64,000 bases of DNA from Halobacillus karajensis (GTDB lineage Bacteria; Bacillota; Bacilli; Bacillales; Halobacillaceae). The stretch is from the NCBI RefSeq assembly GCF_900108515.1, contig NZ_FNWW01000004.1:62001-126000 (forward strand). The letters are read 5' to 3'. Below, piece by piece: positions 24,401 through 34,321 of the stretch; position 1 is the stretch's first letter, and each line of letters starts with the position of its first letter. The position numbers and the translations under genes are program-made. The notes below the pieces were generated by a model. The model ran no database searches and had not been told where the DNA came from. It saw only the letters and a program-made list of their open reading frames with translations.

Positions 24401-25308
24401 CACCATCCCGTGTGTTTAAAGGTATGGGCGTCCATATTATCGAGGGGCTTTCTCAAGGTTTGTCTTGGGGGAACCTAAAAGACATTGGGGTTAGAACCCT
24501 TCAAGACTATGGCGGCGGCCTCAAGGAAGGTTGGAATAACGTCAAAGGTTTCATGAGCGGTCTCCTCGGAGGCGGAGGATCCGTTGGTGGAGATGTAGGT
24601 TCATGGCTTATGCAAGCGATTGGTCTAACTGGTGTTCCTTCTAGTTGGTTGGGTCCTTTGTCTACAATAGCTAAACATGAGTCTGGCGGTAACCCGAGAG
24701 CTCAAAATAACTGGGATATTAACGCTAAGAGAGGAATTCCAAGTAAAGGTTTAATGCAAACCATTGGACCAACATTTAATGCGAATAAGTTGCCAGGTTT
24801 AAACGACATATTTAACCCTGTTCATAATGCGGCTGCTGCTATCCAATACATTAAAAGACGTTACGGAAGTGTGTTTAATGTGCCGGGTATTAAAGCAATG
24901 GCCAGAGGCGGTAGTTATGTTGGATATGAAACAGGTGGTTTTGTTAAGAACCGAGGTCTATATGAATTGGCTGAAGGCGGACATGGCGAATGGATCATTC
25001 CTACTGACCCCGCTAGAAGGACAGATGCCCAAAAACTTTTGGCGCTAGCAGGTAAGGATATAGATCAGGGAAATAAAAGGCCGTATCAATTGTCTGCGCC
25101 AACACCTCAAGATGATAGCATTGATCTCAAAAAAGTTTATGAAAAGCTTGAACAACAAGTCGTAGAAACAAAGCAAGCGGTTTATTTGTTATCACAGATT
25201 TTGCTTAAAAATACTGACATATACCTTGATTCTGATACTTTAGGTGGTTCTTTGGAACCGGTTATTTCTGAAATACAAAAAACGAAAAGTCATAGGGGGC
25301 TTTTATAG
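21478..25308 (+). CDS. Tail tape measure protein (TP901 type) with lytic transglycosylase domain
   Basis: The 1276-aa protein sets tail length. Residues ~20-150 are coiled coil. The TP901 core (~170-420) includes ATSGATGEDLEKLEGLAKDM and SAEALKYMSLAGWD. Hydrophobic segments occur at ~495-520 and ~580-600. A long charged coiled coil follows (~690-900), then IRSPSRVFKGMGVHIIEGL. A soluble lytic transglycosylase-like domain lies at ~1055-1140, with catalytic Glu in AKHESGGNP and GLMQTIGPTF. That domain would open peptidoglycan during DNA entry. GTG-free start ATG 21478 with AGGAGGGGG. Confidence 0.93.
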   Translation: MEKIEGLSIGLDLDSLKVERGLKGLKDRLKTVNSEMKSNMSAFDRSDQSLSKYETRLQGLNKKLGVQKQVTKEARAEYDKMVREHGEGSKQAEKAAREYNNQAAALNNLDRYVGNARKELEQMRKEQEFANSRWGKLSQNLGDFSGKLDSAGQKMTSAGHTMTMGLTLPIMGMGAAAMKTGADFEAAMSEVQATSGATGEDLEKLEGLAKDMGATTRFSASESAEALKYMSLAGWDTQQMMNGLPGVLDLAAAGNMELARASDIVTDTMSMYKMEAEQAGHASDVFAYAQANANTNVEQMGEAMKYAGPVANSLGISFEDTAGAMMVLADSGLKGSMAGQAFASSLGRLAKPTKQMKGTMEELSLSFFDAEGNMKSMPDIIKEIEDGTQGMNKEQKSAALTTLFGAEAYKHWAVLLEGGSETLADNTKELENANGAAGEMAETMSDNARGKMKEFTSALEGLSIMASEHLLPPFTKIVETATEWIRKFGEMEPKTQKNILAIAGLAAAIGPLSIVMGTTLRTVGLFTGGLSKSIRFFGMMGKSSKDTRKELDTFGGTAVQSGDQAVKSAGSFNKASGSLTKVGKVAGVASLGLGGLMGPMGLLATMAIPELIKGGKKLHDHLQEDSIPAVEDFGDKVSDSTTEAVLGYKKLNDEATAELNELFWSGQEITDENSQKLVKTFEEMTSQISTAMETKFDESYQSMQEFFANSKELSEKEQEEMLTGMQESHEERKKTLQEQLARIKEIRETAAEENRGITREEQREINRIQKEMKTTAVQTMTESEVEQKAIMERLRNDASEITARQAADTVKNSKEAKDGAVKEAEEKYQKVVQNAILQRDETGAWSKEEADTVIEEAKRQRDESVKKAEEMHRDVVAEAKEQAEDHVDEVNWATGEILSKWDQFSIDLTVKLGEIGGKALSKWGEMKEDAIEGGKGITSGIVEGIDDGDFSVMKAIRGVASNLIKTFKKKLGIRSPSRVFKGMGVHIIEGLSQGLSWGNLKDIGVRTLQDYGGGLKEGWNNVKGFMSGLLGGGGSVGGDVGSWLMQAIGLTGVPSSWLGPLSTIAKHESGGNPRAQNNWDINAKRGIPSKGLMQTIGPTFNANKLPGLNDIFNPVHNAAAAIQYIKRRYGSVFNVPGIKAMARGGSYVGYETGGFVKNRGLYELAEGGHGEWIIPTDPARRTDAQKLLALAGKDIDQGNKRPYQLSAPTPQDDSIDLKKVYEKLEQQVVETKQAVYLLSQILLKNTDIYLDSDTLGGSLEPVISEIQKTKSHRGLL

Positions 25309-26778
25309 ATGAGGAAAAGTTTTAAATTCAACAATATAAGAAAGCCTTGGCTCTATTTAGAAAAGGGCCGATCCAAGCCCCCTTTCGCTGCTGTATCCAG
25401 AGAAATTTTAAAAGTTCCTGGCATGCCTGGGGGTTATTTAGAAGGAACTGAAATAGAGCCTTTAGTTATTAGACAGCCTGTTGGGTTCAAAGTTAAAGAT
25501 GATGAACATGCATTACAGTTGAAAGAAGAATTGGCCGATTGGCTGTTTACGGAAAAATCTGCTCCTCTAGAGTTAGATGATGAGCCTGGGAGGACGTATT
25601 ATGCTATTGTACAAAACACCCTTGATGACTTTGACCGAATAGTTTCCCTGAGAAGGGGGACTATTCAATTTTTATGTCTGGATCCATATGGATTTGGGGA
25701 TGAAGAGAATGCAACGTTTTCTAATGATGGAGTAACTATCATGAATAATGGCACCGTTGAAACAAAGCCTCGGTTTGAGATCGATGTTCTTAAAGACACG
25801 TTATTTATGGACCTTGTTTCAGCAGTGGGGCCTTACATGAGAGTGGGGGAACCAGGAGAACTGGACACGCCCCCTTACGAACGCCGGAGTCTCGTAATGG
25901 ATGATTTATGTACAAGCACAGAGGGGTGGAATGTCGCAGATGCGGTAGACAACGGTTATATCCGGGGGAATATTCTAGCTACTCCTGATGGTTTCGTTCC
26001 TGAAACATTCGGGGCGGCTGTTGAACCTTACGCTTGGCAAGGTCCCTCATTAAAAAAACAAATCGTTGATGTTAATGGAAACCCTATGTCCGTTGATAAT
26101 TTTCAGTTAGACATTCCATTGGAATTGTTGAACGTCGGAAATGGGACAGGCATGATTGAAGCCTACTGTAAAGATATAGACAATCACATTGTTACGAAAA
26201 TAGGCATAGAAGACGTGTGGCGAGGAATGGAACGTATTCAGGCGAAGATGCAGCTGGGTGATATAGGAAATCGAGAACAGTATTACACCCAAGCTGATTA
26301 TGGTTATGGATGGAACGATTTCAAAGGAATTATGCGATTGTATCGGGATGATTATTCAGGGGAGAAACGTATTCGGCCATACTTTGCAATCCGCAAACCA
26401 GATGGAACACATGATTGGGTACGCTCTCAATACTATTATGAAGACGTTGAAGAAAACTATCAAAACCCTATTACCCAAATTCAACTGGCTTTCAGAAAAT
26501 GGCCCTCTCGTACAGAAGCCAAAATGAAAGTGAATCGAGTGACTCTCTGGGAGTACCATACGGAACCTGAAAAAATCCCTTACCTTCTTCGTGCAGGGGA
26601 TAAAGTCATCATTGATATGAAAGATCGACTTATTTTAATCAATGGGGAAGATCGGACAGAAGAGTTAGGTGAATTCGGCGTCTCATTCTTTTCGTTATAC
26701 CCTGGTGGAAATACCCTGTTTCAATTTCCTGAGAATACTTTTCAAACCAAGATATATTGGTCACCAAAATACAGATGA
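25309..26778 (+). CDS. Distal tail protein (Dit)
   Basis: The 489-aa baseplate hub protein starts immediately after the tape measure stop. The N-terminal ~200 residues follow the siphovirus Dit fold (RKPWLYLEKGR, LEGTEIEPLVI, LRRGTIQFLCLDPYGFG). It is much longer than minimal Dit (~250 aa). The inserted ~220-420 region (WNVADAVDNGYI, FQLDIPLELLNVGNGTGMIEAYCKD) looks like a carbohydrate-binding beta-sandwich, as in evolved Dits that help receptor binding. The C-terminal strand (DRTEELGEFGVSFFSLYPGGN) returns to the Dit core. Confidence 0.88.
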   Translation: MRKSFKFNNIRKPWLYLEKGRSKPPFAAVSREILKVPGMPGGYLEGTEIEPLVIRQPVGFKVKDDEHALQLKEELADWLFTEKSAPLELDDEPGRTYYAIVQNTLDDFDRIVSLRRGTIQFLCLDPYGFGDEENATFSNDGVTIMNNGTVETKPRFEIDVLKDTLFMDLVSAVGPYMRVGEPGELDTPPYERRSLVMDDLCTSTEGWNVADAVDNGYIRGNILATPDGFVPETFGAAVEPYAWQGPSLKKQIVDVNGNPMSVDNFQLDIPLELLNVGNGTGMIEAYCKDIDNHIVTKIGIEDVWRGMERIQAKMQLGDIGNREQYYTQADYGYGWNDFKGIMRLYRDDYSGEKRIRPYFAIRKPDGTHDWVRSQYYYEDVEENYQNPITQIQLAFRKWPSRTEAKMKVNRVTLWEYHTEPEKIPYLLRAGDKVIIDMKDRLILINGEDRTEELGEFGVSFFSLYPGGNTLFQFPENTFQTKIYWSPKYR

Positions 26779-26794
26779 TTAAAAGTATCTTGAT

Positions 26795-26819
26795 AGAACT
26801 CATAAGGGTTCTTTTTTTT
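26795..26819 (+). terminator. Terminator between Dit and tail-fibre gene
   Basis: AGAACTC (26795-26801), loop ATAA, GGGTTCT (26806-26812) and seven T. A similar short element sits before the major tail gene, suggesting stepwise transcript attenuation through the tail operon. Confidence 0.65.
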
Positions 26820-26835
26820 ATGAGGAGGAGTACTA

Positions 26836-29800
26836 TTGAACAGGATTATTCCACAAAACACTATATTTATCTTGGATAAAAAAACAGATCGTATTGTAGC
26901 ACATATACCTGAAGAGGAATATTGGGCAGATAATTATATTGAAGATTTCAAAAAGGGAGGTTTCCTGGATTTCAAAACGTTCTCCTATGGTCGGGCGGCT
27001 CCCTATTTAGGAAAGATGAACCGTGCGATATTCATGGGGGATGATGGTTATTACCGGGAAATGGTTATAACTCGATCCAAACAACGAAAGAAAAACATGG
27101 TGGTTAACTCCAAAGCTACCTACCATGAACTAAAAGTAGACAAGCCTATTCAACCCATCACGTTAGAAGGGCAAACGGTTCGATCTGCAGGAACGTTTGT
27201 ATTGAAGGGAACAGATTGGACGCTTGGAATTACCCAAGATACCAGCATCCAAACCGTCGCGTTTGAAGAGGATATCAACCCCTTTGATGCCATTCATCAA
27301 GTAGCAAAAATCTTTGGACTAGAGATCCGTTTTCGGATAGAGACCAAGGGTAGTAAAGTTTCTGGTCGTTATGTGGATTTAGTAAAACGTGTTGGTGAGT
27401 GGCGAGGAAGAGTGATCGAGACGGGGCATGATCTAATTGATGCTGAAAAGATTGAAGATACAGATAATGTTTATACCGCACTGGTTGGTTTAGGCCCTAT
27501 CCGTGAAGATGGAACACGGGAACGTGTAGAAGTTACTAATGAAGCTGCTCGTATCAATTGGGTGCGAAAAGGGAAGCATCGTTGGGGGAAATTTGAACCG
27601 AGCCTTTCGGGAGAAGAGTTTTCGAGAGAAAAATTAATTGAACTTACGGAAAAAGAGTTGCAAAGACAAATTAGTGCAGCTGTACAATTTAAGGTTGATG
27701 GAGCAGATATAGAGCATATAAGTGGTCTATCTCACCAAAAAATTCGCATTGGTGACAATCTGCGGATTAAAGCAACGGATTATAACCCTGCGATGTTATT
27801 GGATGCAAGGATCATACGAAGAGAAGGTTCTATTAAGAAACGTACCAGAAAAACGTATACCCTAGGTGAATACCTCGAACATTCAGAAGAAGAAGTGAAT
27901 GCTTTAAAGAAGGACCTAAGAAATCTTCTTAAAACGAAAGCTAAAATTATTTATTCGGATACCCCTCCTGAAGATAAAGGTGTTATTTGGATTGATACAT
28001 CTGACCCTGACCAAGATCTATGGAAACGATGGGATGAAGATAGCGGTAAATGGATGACTGGACCGGGTGGCCCTCAAGGACCGCAGGGGGATCAGGGCCC
28101 TCAAGGTTTACAGGGGATCCAAGGAGAAAAAGGGGATCAGGGGATTCAAGGACCTCCCGGAGAAGACGGCCAACCTAGTTATACACACATCGCCTACGCA
28201 AATAGTTCCGATGGTTCTGAAGATTTCTCAGTAGGGGACTCGACAGGTAAAGAGTATATCGGTATGTACGTTGACTTTAACTCAACAGACTCTACTGATC
28301 CTTCTGATTACGAATGGACGAAAATCAAAGGTGAAAAAGGAGATCAAGGTATCCCAGGCCCCGAAGGGGAAGACGGGCAGACACCTTACTTTCACACTGC
28401 ATGGGCTGACAGTGCTGACGGGAATACAAATTTCTCTACTACTGACCCTACTGATCGTGATTACATCGGTACTTACACGGACTTCACGCAAGCCGACTCG
28501 AATAACCCCGATGATTACAAGTGGTCAAAGATTAAAGGTGAAAGAGGGGATCGCGGTCCTACAGGTAGGAACTTGATGTTAAATACCGATCAGACATTCT
28601 CATGGTCTAGTACGGACTACGAGAATAGTGAGAGAATAAGCAACGAAATGAAAATAGCCGATTCTGTAAAGCCCGATTTTAAAGGACGTACATTTACGGT
28701 TTCTTACGAGGCAAGAACGACTGACCTCGTGTACGGGACTACTAATCCGTGGTTAGGTTTCCAATTGAGAACCGACTTCACAGATGGCGATTATTCTTAT
28801 GCGATCGACTTAGGGTCTCAGGCTATTCCCGAGGGAACTTCCGACGGTTGGATAAAGGTAACAGACACGGTAACCATGGCGGACAAAGAGATAGATAGAA
28901 TAAGCGACAATGTAACTGTACTAATGCGCGATGCCACAGGGGACGTAGAGATACGCAAAATCAAGGTAGAGTTTGGGGACGTAGCTACTGAATGGTCTCC
29001 GGCTCCCGAGGATTTAGTAGGGCCTGAAGGTCCGCAAGGTCCTCAAGGTGAACGCGGTTTGCAAGGACCACAAGGAGATCAAGGTATTCAAGGACCACCA
29101 GGTGAAGACGGACAACCGTCATATACGCACATCGCTTATGCGGATTCCGCCGATGGAACAGTAAACTTCTCTACATCGAATCCTGACCGTGATTACATCG
29201 GTATGTATGTTGACTCGACAGTTAACGATTCCACGAACCCGGCGGACTACAACTGGACGCGAACAAAAGGACTTAAAGGCGATCAAGGTATTCCGGGGCC
29301 GGAAGGTGCTGACGGTCAAACGTCTTACCTACACATTGCTTACGCTGATTCCTCGGATGGTTCCGTTGGATTCACGACGTCAAACGCCACAGGGAAGGTG
29401 TACATCGGTCAGTACACGGACTTCACTCAAGCTGATTCGACTGACTATACGAAATATACCTGGACGAAGGTTAAAGGTGACAAGGGCGATAAGGGAGACA
29501 CCGGTCCGGAAGGCCCGCAGGGACCGCAAGGTATTCCTGGCGAAGACGGGGCTGACGGTCAAATGTATTATACGTGGATTAAATACGCAGACGACAGCTC
29601 CGGTAACGGAATCGCTAACTATCCGGACGGTAAAGAGTACATCGGTATTGCACACAATAAAACGACCTCAACCGAGTCTAGTGATCCTACCGAGTACACC
29701 TGGTCGAAGATTCTTGGACCACAGGGACCGACAGGGCCGCAAGGTGACCCTGGACCTACGGGACCGCAAGGACCACAAGGTATCGAAGGACCGCCGGGTG

Positions 29801-31467
29801 AAGACGGAAACCCTACGTACACATGGATTCGATACGCCGATGATGCAAACGGTAATGGGATGTCTAACTTCCCTGACGGTAAATCGTACATCGGTATCGC
29901 TCCGAACAAGCTGACACAGACGGAAGGAACCGACCCTGCCGACTACACGTGGTCTAAGTACGAGGGGCCGAAGGGTGACAAAGGCGATCAAGGCGATACT
30001 GGCCCGCAAGGACCCGAAGGACCAACAGGCCCGACCGGCCCCGAAGGTCCGCAAGGCCCACAAGGTATCGAAGGCCCGCAGGGTCCGAATATCGTTGACG
30101 ATGCGACAACCTTTGGCCAGGCGTTCGTAACCATCGGAAATAACTATTACTACCAAAGCACTATCGACGGAGCGAACTCCGGATCCTGGTTCCGTATCGC
30201 TAAGAACACCGGTAACCGAGCTTTCGGACGATTCTTGCTTAAAGACACCACGTCAAGCACGCATCAGACAGTTTCTTTCGAGGCATCTATTCATTACGGA
30301 AAATCTCCGTTCATCGCGGTGAACTCGTCGTCTAACTATAGCAATGTGGCGTTCTCTAAAGTTCGTCTAGTTTATAACGGGACATATGACGAGGTCTACC
30401 TGGAGGTTTACATCCCTTCGACAACTCGAGACTACCTAAGTGCTCACTTCTGGCTAACGGATAACATTCAAGACTCCGGGTGGATCGGATTAGATTGGGA
30501 GGCCGGCGGAGTTCCTGAAGGATACAGCACGTATGAACGGAAGTGTACGTACGGAAATGCTGTGCAAGACATCGCAGACGATGCAAAAGTAACGACTGAC
30601 CTGTGGAAGTACGAAGATACAACGTACATTAACGGTGGTCAGATCTACACAAATTCGATCACAGCTAACCAAATCTCCGTATCAAATTTGTCGGCTATTT
30701 CAGTGGACCTCGGAACAGTAACGGCGGGCGACATCACCACGGATGCTTTTATCAACGTAGGTACAAACCTAAGCGTCGGTGACGAAATCGTACTCGGCTC
30801 CCCGAACGATTCAGGTACGAAGATTATCCGTTTCTTCTACGACCAAGAAGCAACACCGTCAGGGAGTATAGGGACGATCCAGAACGATTACATCCGAGCA
30901 ACTACGTCCGGTAGCGTCCATAATATCGAGATTTCCGCAAGTGGCGATCTTTCGCTTTATTCGAGCGAGGCGATAGAACTCATGGGCGCGTACGTTGACA
31001 TCGGTTCTACGACTGCAGATGTAGTAATAGACGGCGACATCCTCGAAATAGCGTCCGATCAACTTGTCGTCAACAATTCGGCGCAATTCTTAGGTAGTAT
31101 CACCGCCTCGGGGACGTTTAACGCTTCGAGTAACGTGAATTTTGGTTCCGGTGCAGAGGAGTTCGAGTTCTTCGCGTCAAGCGGTAATGTCTACATCGGC
31201 GGAGAATTAAGAACAAGGAACGGGCAAAGCGGTAAATGCAGTGTAGGTGGCGCAGGGTCCGGAATAGCGAATGGGGACGCAGTTGCATCGACATTTGTTC
31301 AATTCCCTATGAAATCCGCAGTTGCACCATCAAGTATCAGCTTTAGTGCAGCTTCCAACAATTCGCCACCAAACGCAAGCTACATCAACCAAGAAGGATT
31401 CAACTTCTATGTGGAACGTGTAAATACCGCATCTTACATGTACTGGACGGGAAGTTGGTCTTATTAA
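26836..31467 (+). CDS. Tail-associated receptor-binding protein with collagen-like repeats
   Basis: TTG 26836 follows AGGAGGAG. Residues 1-~370 are a prophage endopeptidase-tail (Tal/gp18-like) hub domain. From ~410, Gly-X-Y collagen-like blocks ([12 protein letters not shown] type) alternate with six copies of a ~52-aa module ([11 protein letters not shown]...YIG-Y-D...DYTWTKIKG). Between modules 2 and 3 a ~130-aa beta-sandwich ([11 protein letters not shown]... to WSPAPEDL) is inserted. From ~1090 a beta-rich region, a triple-helix-like shaft and a terminal knob ending [10 protein letters not shown] follow. It probably forms a trimeric fibre that binds the cell surface. Base composition changes near 28.56 kb to a GC-richer style. 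Confidence 0.88.
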   Translation: MNRIIPQNTIFILDKKTDRIVAHIPEEEYWADNYIEDFKKGGFLDFKTFSYGRAAPYLGKMNRAIFMGDDGYYREMVITRSKQRKKNMVVNSKATYHELKVDKPIQPITLEGQTVRSAGTFVLKGTDWTLGITQDTSIQTVAFEEDINPFDAIHQVAKIFGLEIRFRIETKGSKVSGRYVDLVKRVGEWRGRVIETGHDLIDAEKIEDTDNVYTALVGLGPIREDGTRERVEVTNEAARINWVRKGKHRWGKFEPSLSGEEFSREKLIELTEKELQRQISAAVQFKVDGADIEHISGLSHQKIRIGDNLRIKATDYNPAMLLDARIIRREGSIKKRTRKTYTLGEYLEHSEEEVNALKKDLRNLLKTKAKIIYSDTPPEDKGVIWIDTSDPDQDLWKRWDEDSGKWMTGPGGPQGPQGDQGPQGLQGIQGEKGDQGIQGPPGEDGQPSYTHIAYANSSDGSEDFSVGDSTGKEYIGMYVDFNSTDSTDPSDYEWTKIKGEKGDQGIPGPEGEDGQTPYFHTAWADSADGNTNFSTTDPTDRDYIGTYTDFTQADSNNPDDYKWSKIKGERGDRGPTGRNLMLNTDQTFSWSSTDYENSERISNEMKIADSVKPDFKGRTFTVSYEARTTDLVYGTTNPWLGFQLRTDFTDGDYSYAIDLGSQAIPEGTSDGWIKVTDTVTMADKEIDRISDNVTVLMRDATGDVEIRKIKVEFGDVATEWSPAPEDLVGPEGPQGPQGERGLQGPQGDQGIQGPPGEDGQPSYTHIAYADSADGTVNFSTSNPDRDYIGMYVDSTVNDSTNPADYNWTRTKGLKGDQGIPGPEGADGQTSYLHIAYADSSDGSVGFTTSNATGKVYIGQYTDFTQADSTDYTKYTWTKVKGDKGDKGDTGPEGPQGPQGIPGEDGADGQMYYTWIKYADDSSGNGIANYPDGKEYIGIAHNKTTSTESSDPTEYTWSKILGPQGPTGPQGDPGPTGPQGPQGIEGPPGEDGNPTYTWIRYADDANGNGMSNFPDGKSYIGIAPNKLTQTEGTDPADYTWSKYEGPKGDKGDQGDTGPQGPEGPTGPTGPEGPQGPQGIEGPQGPNIVDDATTFGQAFVTIGNNYYYQSTIDGANSGSWFRIAKNTGNRAFGRFLLKDTTSSTHQTVSFEASIHYGKSPFIAVNSSSNYSNVAFSKVRLVYNGTYDEVYLEVYIPSTTRDYLSAHFWLTDNIQDSGWIGLDWEAGGVPEGYSTYERKCTYGNAVQDIADDAKVTTDLWKYEDTTYINGGQIYTNSITANQISVSNLSAISVDLGTVTAGDITTDAFINVGTNLSVGDEIVLGSPNDSGTKIIRFFYDQEATPSGSIGTIQNDYIRATTSGSVHNIEISASGDLSLYSSEAIELMGAYVDIGSTTADVVIDGDILEIASDQLVVNNSAQFLGSITASGTFNASSNVNFGSGAEEFEFFASSGNVYIGGELRTRNGQSGKCSVGGAGSGIANGDAVASTFVQFPMKSAVAPSSISFSAASNNSPPNASYINQEGFNFYVERVNTASYMYWTGSWSY

Positions 31468-31479
31468 GGAGGAGTATCG

Positions 31480-31782
31480 TTGTTAAAAGGGATTAGGGAG
31501 ACTGTGCTTGAGATCGAATGCTCGGGCTGCGGTTCTGTATACTACACCGATGTTAATGGAATTACGTTAAAGAAAAACGAGTTTAACGAGTATCAAAACC
31601 TTGCATTAAAATGCACTGATTGCGGTGACTACGAACTATTCAACGTAAATATACCAATAGATGACATAGAAGAAGGAATAGAAACTGGGGAGCTCCCTGT
31701 AGATGAAGAGGTTCAGCGACATTATGTACGGATACTTCAACGCTTAGTTCGTGCCGATTTAAAAGGAGGTGATTCGGAATGA
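31480..31782 (+). CDS. Zinc-ribbon protein after the tail fibre
   Basis: The 100-aa product starts at TTG 31480 (GGAGGAG upstream). CSGCGS and CTDCGD (residues ~15 and ~46) form a zinc ribbon, followed by an acidic helical tail. It lies where fibre chaperones or baseplate accessory proteins are often encoded. No function recognised. It overlaps the next gene by 4 nt. Confidence 0.5.
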   Translation: MLKGIRETVLEIECSGCGSVYYTDVNGITLKKNEFNEYQNLALKCTDCGDYELFNVNIPIDDIEEGIETGELPVDEEVQRHYVRILQRLVRADLKGGDSE

Positions 31783-31925
31783 GTAATGAGAAAGTAGACG
31801 CTAACACCGTACTTGCGATTTATAAACAAAGGGTTGCCGATTTAACACATCAAAATGTAATCTTAGAAGCTAGGTTGATGGAGTTGCAAAAGGGAGCTGC
31901 CGATGATAAACGCAAAAGTAATTAA
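31779..31925 (+). CDS. Small coiled-coil protein, 48 aa
   Basis: ATG 31779 follows AAAGGAGGTG. The product (MSNEKVDANTVLAIYKQRVA... to KRKSN) is one amphipathic helix with heptad Leu/Ile/Val (DLTHQNVILEARLMELQKG). Such mini-proteins are common just before lysis genes in Bacillus phages. It ends before a pair of terminators. Confidence 0.55.
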   Translation: MSNEKVDANTVLAIYKQRVADLTHQNVILEARLMELQKGAADDKRKSN

Positions 31926-31938
31926 CGAGAAAAGTTCA

Positions 31939-31999
31939 ACGCCGAATAGGCGTATTTTTTATGCAAAAAAGGACCCCCCAAATCTGGGGAATCCTTTTT
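31939..31999 (+). terminator. Two tandem terminators closing the tail operon
   Basis: The first is ACGCC-GAATA-GGCGT (31939-31953) with ATTTTTT. The second is a long stem AAAAAGGA-CCCC / GGGG-AATCCTTTTT (31965-31999). Together they mark the end of the structural transcript; the lysis genes then need read-through or their own promoter. Confidence 0.75.
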
Positions 32000-32061
32000 C
32001 TTATATATGGGAGAGTGCTATAACTCTTCGAACCTAACGATTGCATTAAGGGGGTCGAGCA

Positions 32062-32400
32062 ATGTCAGAGCAAAAGGAAGTGGATGACATGGAGAAATTC
32101 ATGACTATTCTCATGGATGTTAAAGTGTCGCTTGCTCAACAAAACCAAAAGTTGGACAACGTGCTGGATATGAAAAAGAAAGTAGAACAAACACAAGTGG
32201 TAGCTAATGAGGCTGATAGAGTTTCCAAGCAGAATAAGAAAGATATTAAAGCGTGGGACGAAAAGATGGAGAAAAAGGCTGACAAAGACGATGTGGAAAG
32301 AATCATCAAACAGAAAGACAACTGGCACCGCAACCTCCCAGCTTGGATTGCCGTGGCGATATCAGTAATTGTTTTCTTATCTCAGTACATTAGTATCTAG
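32062..32400 (+). CDS. XhlA-like lysis-associated membrane protein
   Basis: This 112-aa haemolysin XhlA family member has a long coiled coil (residues ~10-80) and a single C-terminal membrane segment (LPAWIAVAISVIVFLSQYISI). In the PBSX prophage XhlA works with the XhlB holin and the amidase in host lysis. It lies directly before the holin gene. Confidence 0.85.
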   Translation: MSEQKEVDDMEKFMTILMDVKVSLAQQNQKLDNVLDMKKKVEQTQVVANEADRVSKQNKKDIKAWDEKMEKKADKDDVERIIKQKDNWHRNLPAWIAVAISVIVFLSQYISI

Positions 32401-32410
32401 GAGGCTAAAT

Positions 32411-32656
32411 ATGAAAGAACAAATCAAAGAAGTAGCAACACTTGTTGGAGGTTTTTTGACAGCGATTATGGGGTTTTTGGCTACTCTCAATATACGCTAT
32501 GAGTGGCTTACGGAAGCGAGTATTAGCGCTTTTGTAACTGTCGTCGTTGCTGGGGGGATGTTAGGTATCGGAGTTTATTCGGTTTGGAAAAACACCTACG
32601 TAAGTAAAAAAGGTAAAGAGCAGAAGCGTGTATTACAAGAAAGGAGATTAAAATAA
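32411..32656 (+). CDS. Holin, SPP1 type
   Basis: ATG 32411 follows TAGGAGGC. The 81-aa protein has two membrane segments (TLVGGFLTAIMGFLATL and FVTVVVAGGMLGIGVYSVW) and a basic C-terminal tail, the build of the SPP1/phage_holin_1 family. It forms membrane lesions that time lysis. Its stop overlaps the amidase start by one base. Confidence 0.85.
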   Translation: MKEQIKEVATLVGGFLTAIMGFLATLNIRYEWLTEASISAFVTVVVAGGMLGIGVYSVWKNTYVSKKGKEQKRVLQERRLK

Positions 32657-33780
32657 TGGCCAAACTGCTTAAACAAAATGGGAAATGGAATGGAAAGACA
32701 GTAGCTTTAGATGATGGTCATGGGATGGGGACTCCAGGCAAACGGACGCCATACATCTCTGAGCTTGGGCGATCCATTAGAGAGAATGAATTCAACCGAA
32801 AAGTGATAGCGTTTCTTGCGGATATCTTACTCGCTCATGGCTTCCGTGTTCTTTTGGTCGCACCAAGTGATGCAGATACACCTCTTAGTTACCGAACCAA
32901 ATATGCTAATGATTATGGGGCAGACATCTATGTATCTGTCCATTTTAATGCGGTGAGTTTTGATTTTGATTACTCCACGGCTAGTGGTATTTCTGTTCAT
33001 ATCTACAATGGATGGATTACAGACACCACAAGACACCTGGCAGAGTGCGTAGGCAAGTATCTTCGACGTGGAACAAAGCAAGTATATCGAGGTATTAAAC
33101 GGAACAACTTCCATGTGCTTAGGGAATTCCATGGCCCGGCTATCCTAACGGAAAATGGATTCATGGATGATCGAAGAGAAGCATTGCTTATGTTGGAGGA
33201 AGATTTTCAGGTGGAAGTGGCTGCCGAACATGCGCAGGGGATTTGTGAGTATTTCGGTGTAGCATATAAAGGAAAGCATTACGATCCATTAGACAAGGGG
33301 TGGCTTGAAAAAGGAAACAAAGGTGACTCTGTCAAGGATTTACAACGGGATTTACGACAGCTGGGATATTCCTTATCGATTGATGGTTCGTTTGGGCCGG
33401 AGACAGAAAAAGCACTCAAGGGGTTCCAGAGAGCCCACCATTTAATGGTAGATGGATTGTATGGACCAAACACACAAAAGGCACTCAAAGAAGCTTTGAA
33501 GCGATATTCTTCTATAGCTAATAAAGAAAAGGAGGAAGATGAAATGGCTAGAGATATCAATAAGGTGAGTCATTGGGCTGAAGATGATTGGGAAGAGGCT
33601 ACCGAGAATGATTACCTTGAGGATAAACGACCAGGAGCAAAACTTACCCGAGAAGAGGCGGCTATTGTTGTAAACCGTATCCGTCACAACTTCTTAGCAT
33701 TGATTGAGAAGAATGAAGAAGAGATCAAACGTTTACATTCAGCATTGGAAGACGCGGGACTGGAAAATACAAAAGAATAA
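32656..33780 (+). CDS. Endolysin: N-acetylmuramoyl-L-alanine amidase (Amidase_3) with PG-binding domain
   Basis: The 374-aa enzyme has a zinc amidase domain at residues ~12-200: DDGHG metal motif, NEFNR with Glu, VSVHFNA and the catalytic LTENGFM. A peptidoglycan-binding_1 repeat follows at ~215-285 (GDSVKDLQRDLRQLGY, DGSFGPETEKALKGFQ). A C-terminal ~85-residue extension (DINKVSHWAEDDWEEA...) is characteristic of some Bacillus endolysins. It cleaves the amide bond between MurNAc and L-Ala after holin release. Confidence 0.93.
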   Translation: MAKLLKQNGKWNGKTVALDDGHGMGTPGKRTPYISELGRSIRENEFNRKVIAFLADILLAHGFRVLLVAPSDADTPLSYRTKYANDYGADIYVSVHFNAVSFDFDYSTASGISVHIYNGWITDTTRHLAECVGKYLRRGTKQVYRGIKRNNFHVLREFHGPAILTENGFMDDRREALLMLEEDFQVEVAAEHAQGICEYFGVAYKGKHYDPLDKGWLEKGNKGDSVKDLQRDLRQLGYSLSIDGSFGPETEKALKGFQRAHHLMVDGLYGPNTQKALKEALKRYSSIANKEKEEDEMARDINKVSHWAEDDWEEATENDYLEDKRPGAKLTREEAAIVVNRIRHNFLALIEKNEEEIKRLHSALEDAGLENTKE

Positions 33781-33840
33781 ATGATAAGCTATAGATGCTC
33801 TGTTCAATTAAAGTTTAGCGAGCGAGTGTTCTTACAGAGC

Positions 33841-33876
33841 AAGACCCACCTTCCTCCAAAGGGTGGGTCTTTTTTA
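33841..33876 (+). terminator. Strong terminator after endolysin
   Basis: AAGACCCACC (33841-33850) pairs with GGGTGGGTCT (33861-33870), followed by TTTTTT. A second, weaker CCCGCC/GGTGGG hairpin with TTTT lies at 33986-34010 and could also serve the opposite-strand gene. Confidence 0.85.
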
Positions 33877-34011
33877 TGAACAAATAATATAGGATTGCAT
33901 AATATATACATACCCTTATTTCTAGGGTACCGGGGGAAGTCATCCTTTTTTATTGCGGGGTGAGTGGTGAGCCCTGCTCTTTCTGCCCGCCTCTCTCAAA
34001 GGTGGGTTTTA

Positions 34012-34224
34012 TTATGTTTCGACTATTAATTCGAAATCCTCTACATCCTCACTAAACTCCACAGGTATTCCCATAAAGTTCATGGATATTATGAGTGGAT
34101 CTCCATGTTCATCTACAACGGGGCGTTTTCTTATTTGTTCTCCAAACCATTGCTCGTTGATTTTTATCTTAGTAGTCTCATCATTATAAAAGATAGCCAT
34201 TTCTAAATCCTTAAAAAATCTCAT
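34012..34224 (-). CDS. Hypothetical prophage protein, 70 aa
   Basis: On the minus strand GGAGGT lies just before ATG at 34224, so the five-codon longer form is not used. The product (MRFFKDLEMAIFYNDETTKI...) is beta-rich and acidic at the end (FSEDVEDFELIVET). It is a lone reverse gene between lysis and the SOS-controlled pair, a typical place for lysogenic conversion genes. Not recognised. Confidence 0.5.
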   Translation of the reverse strand: MRFFKDLEMAIFYNDETTKIKINEQWFGEQIRKRPVVDEHGDPLIISMNFMGIPVEFSEDVEDFELIVET

Positions 34225-34285
34225 TTTAAAGACCTCCATTTTCCAGTTTACTTCTCATAAAGTTGTGATATCATACATAATAACA

Positions 34286-34297
34286 GAACAAGCGTTC
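34286..34297 (+). promoter_or_regulatory. LexA (SOS) box upstream of the WYL-like/YolD pair
   Basis: GAACAAGCGTTC matches the Bacillus SOS consensus GAAC-RNRY-GTTC exactly and lies 24 bp before the ATG at 34322. LexA would repress the pair until DNA damage. Confidence 0.75.
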
Positions 34298-34321
34298 GTA
34301 TAAAAGGGGAGGTAACGACAG

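Noticed and set aside
29189-29914. 241-codon open frame in another frame of the collagen-like fibre gene (and long reverse frames at 29380-30156)
   Set aside because: Gly-X-Y repeats keep alternative frames open; the products are Arg/Thr-rich shadows without a start signal.
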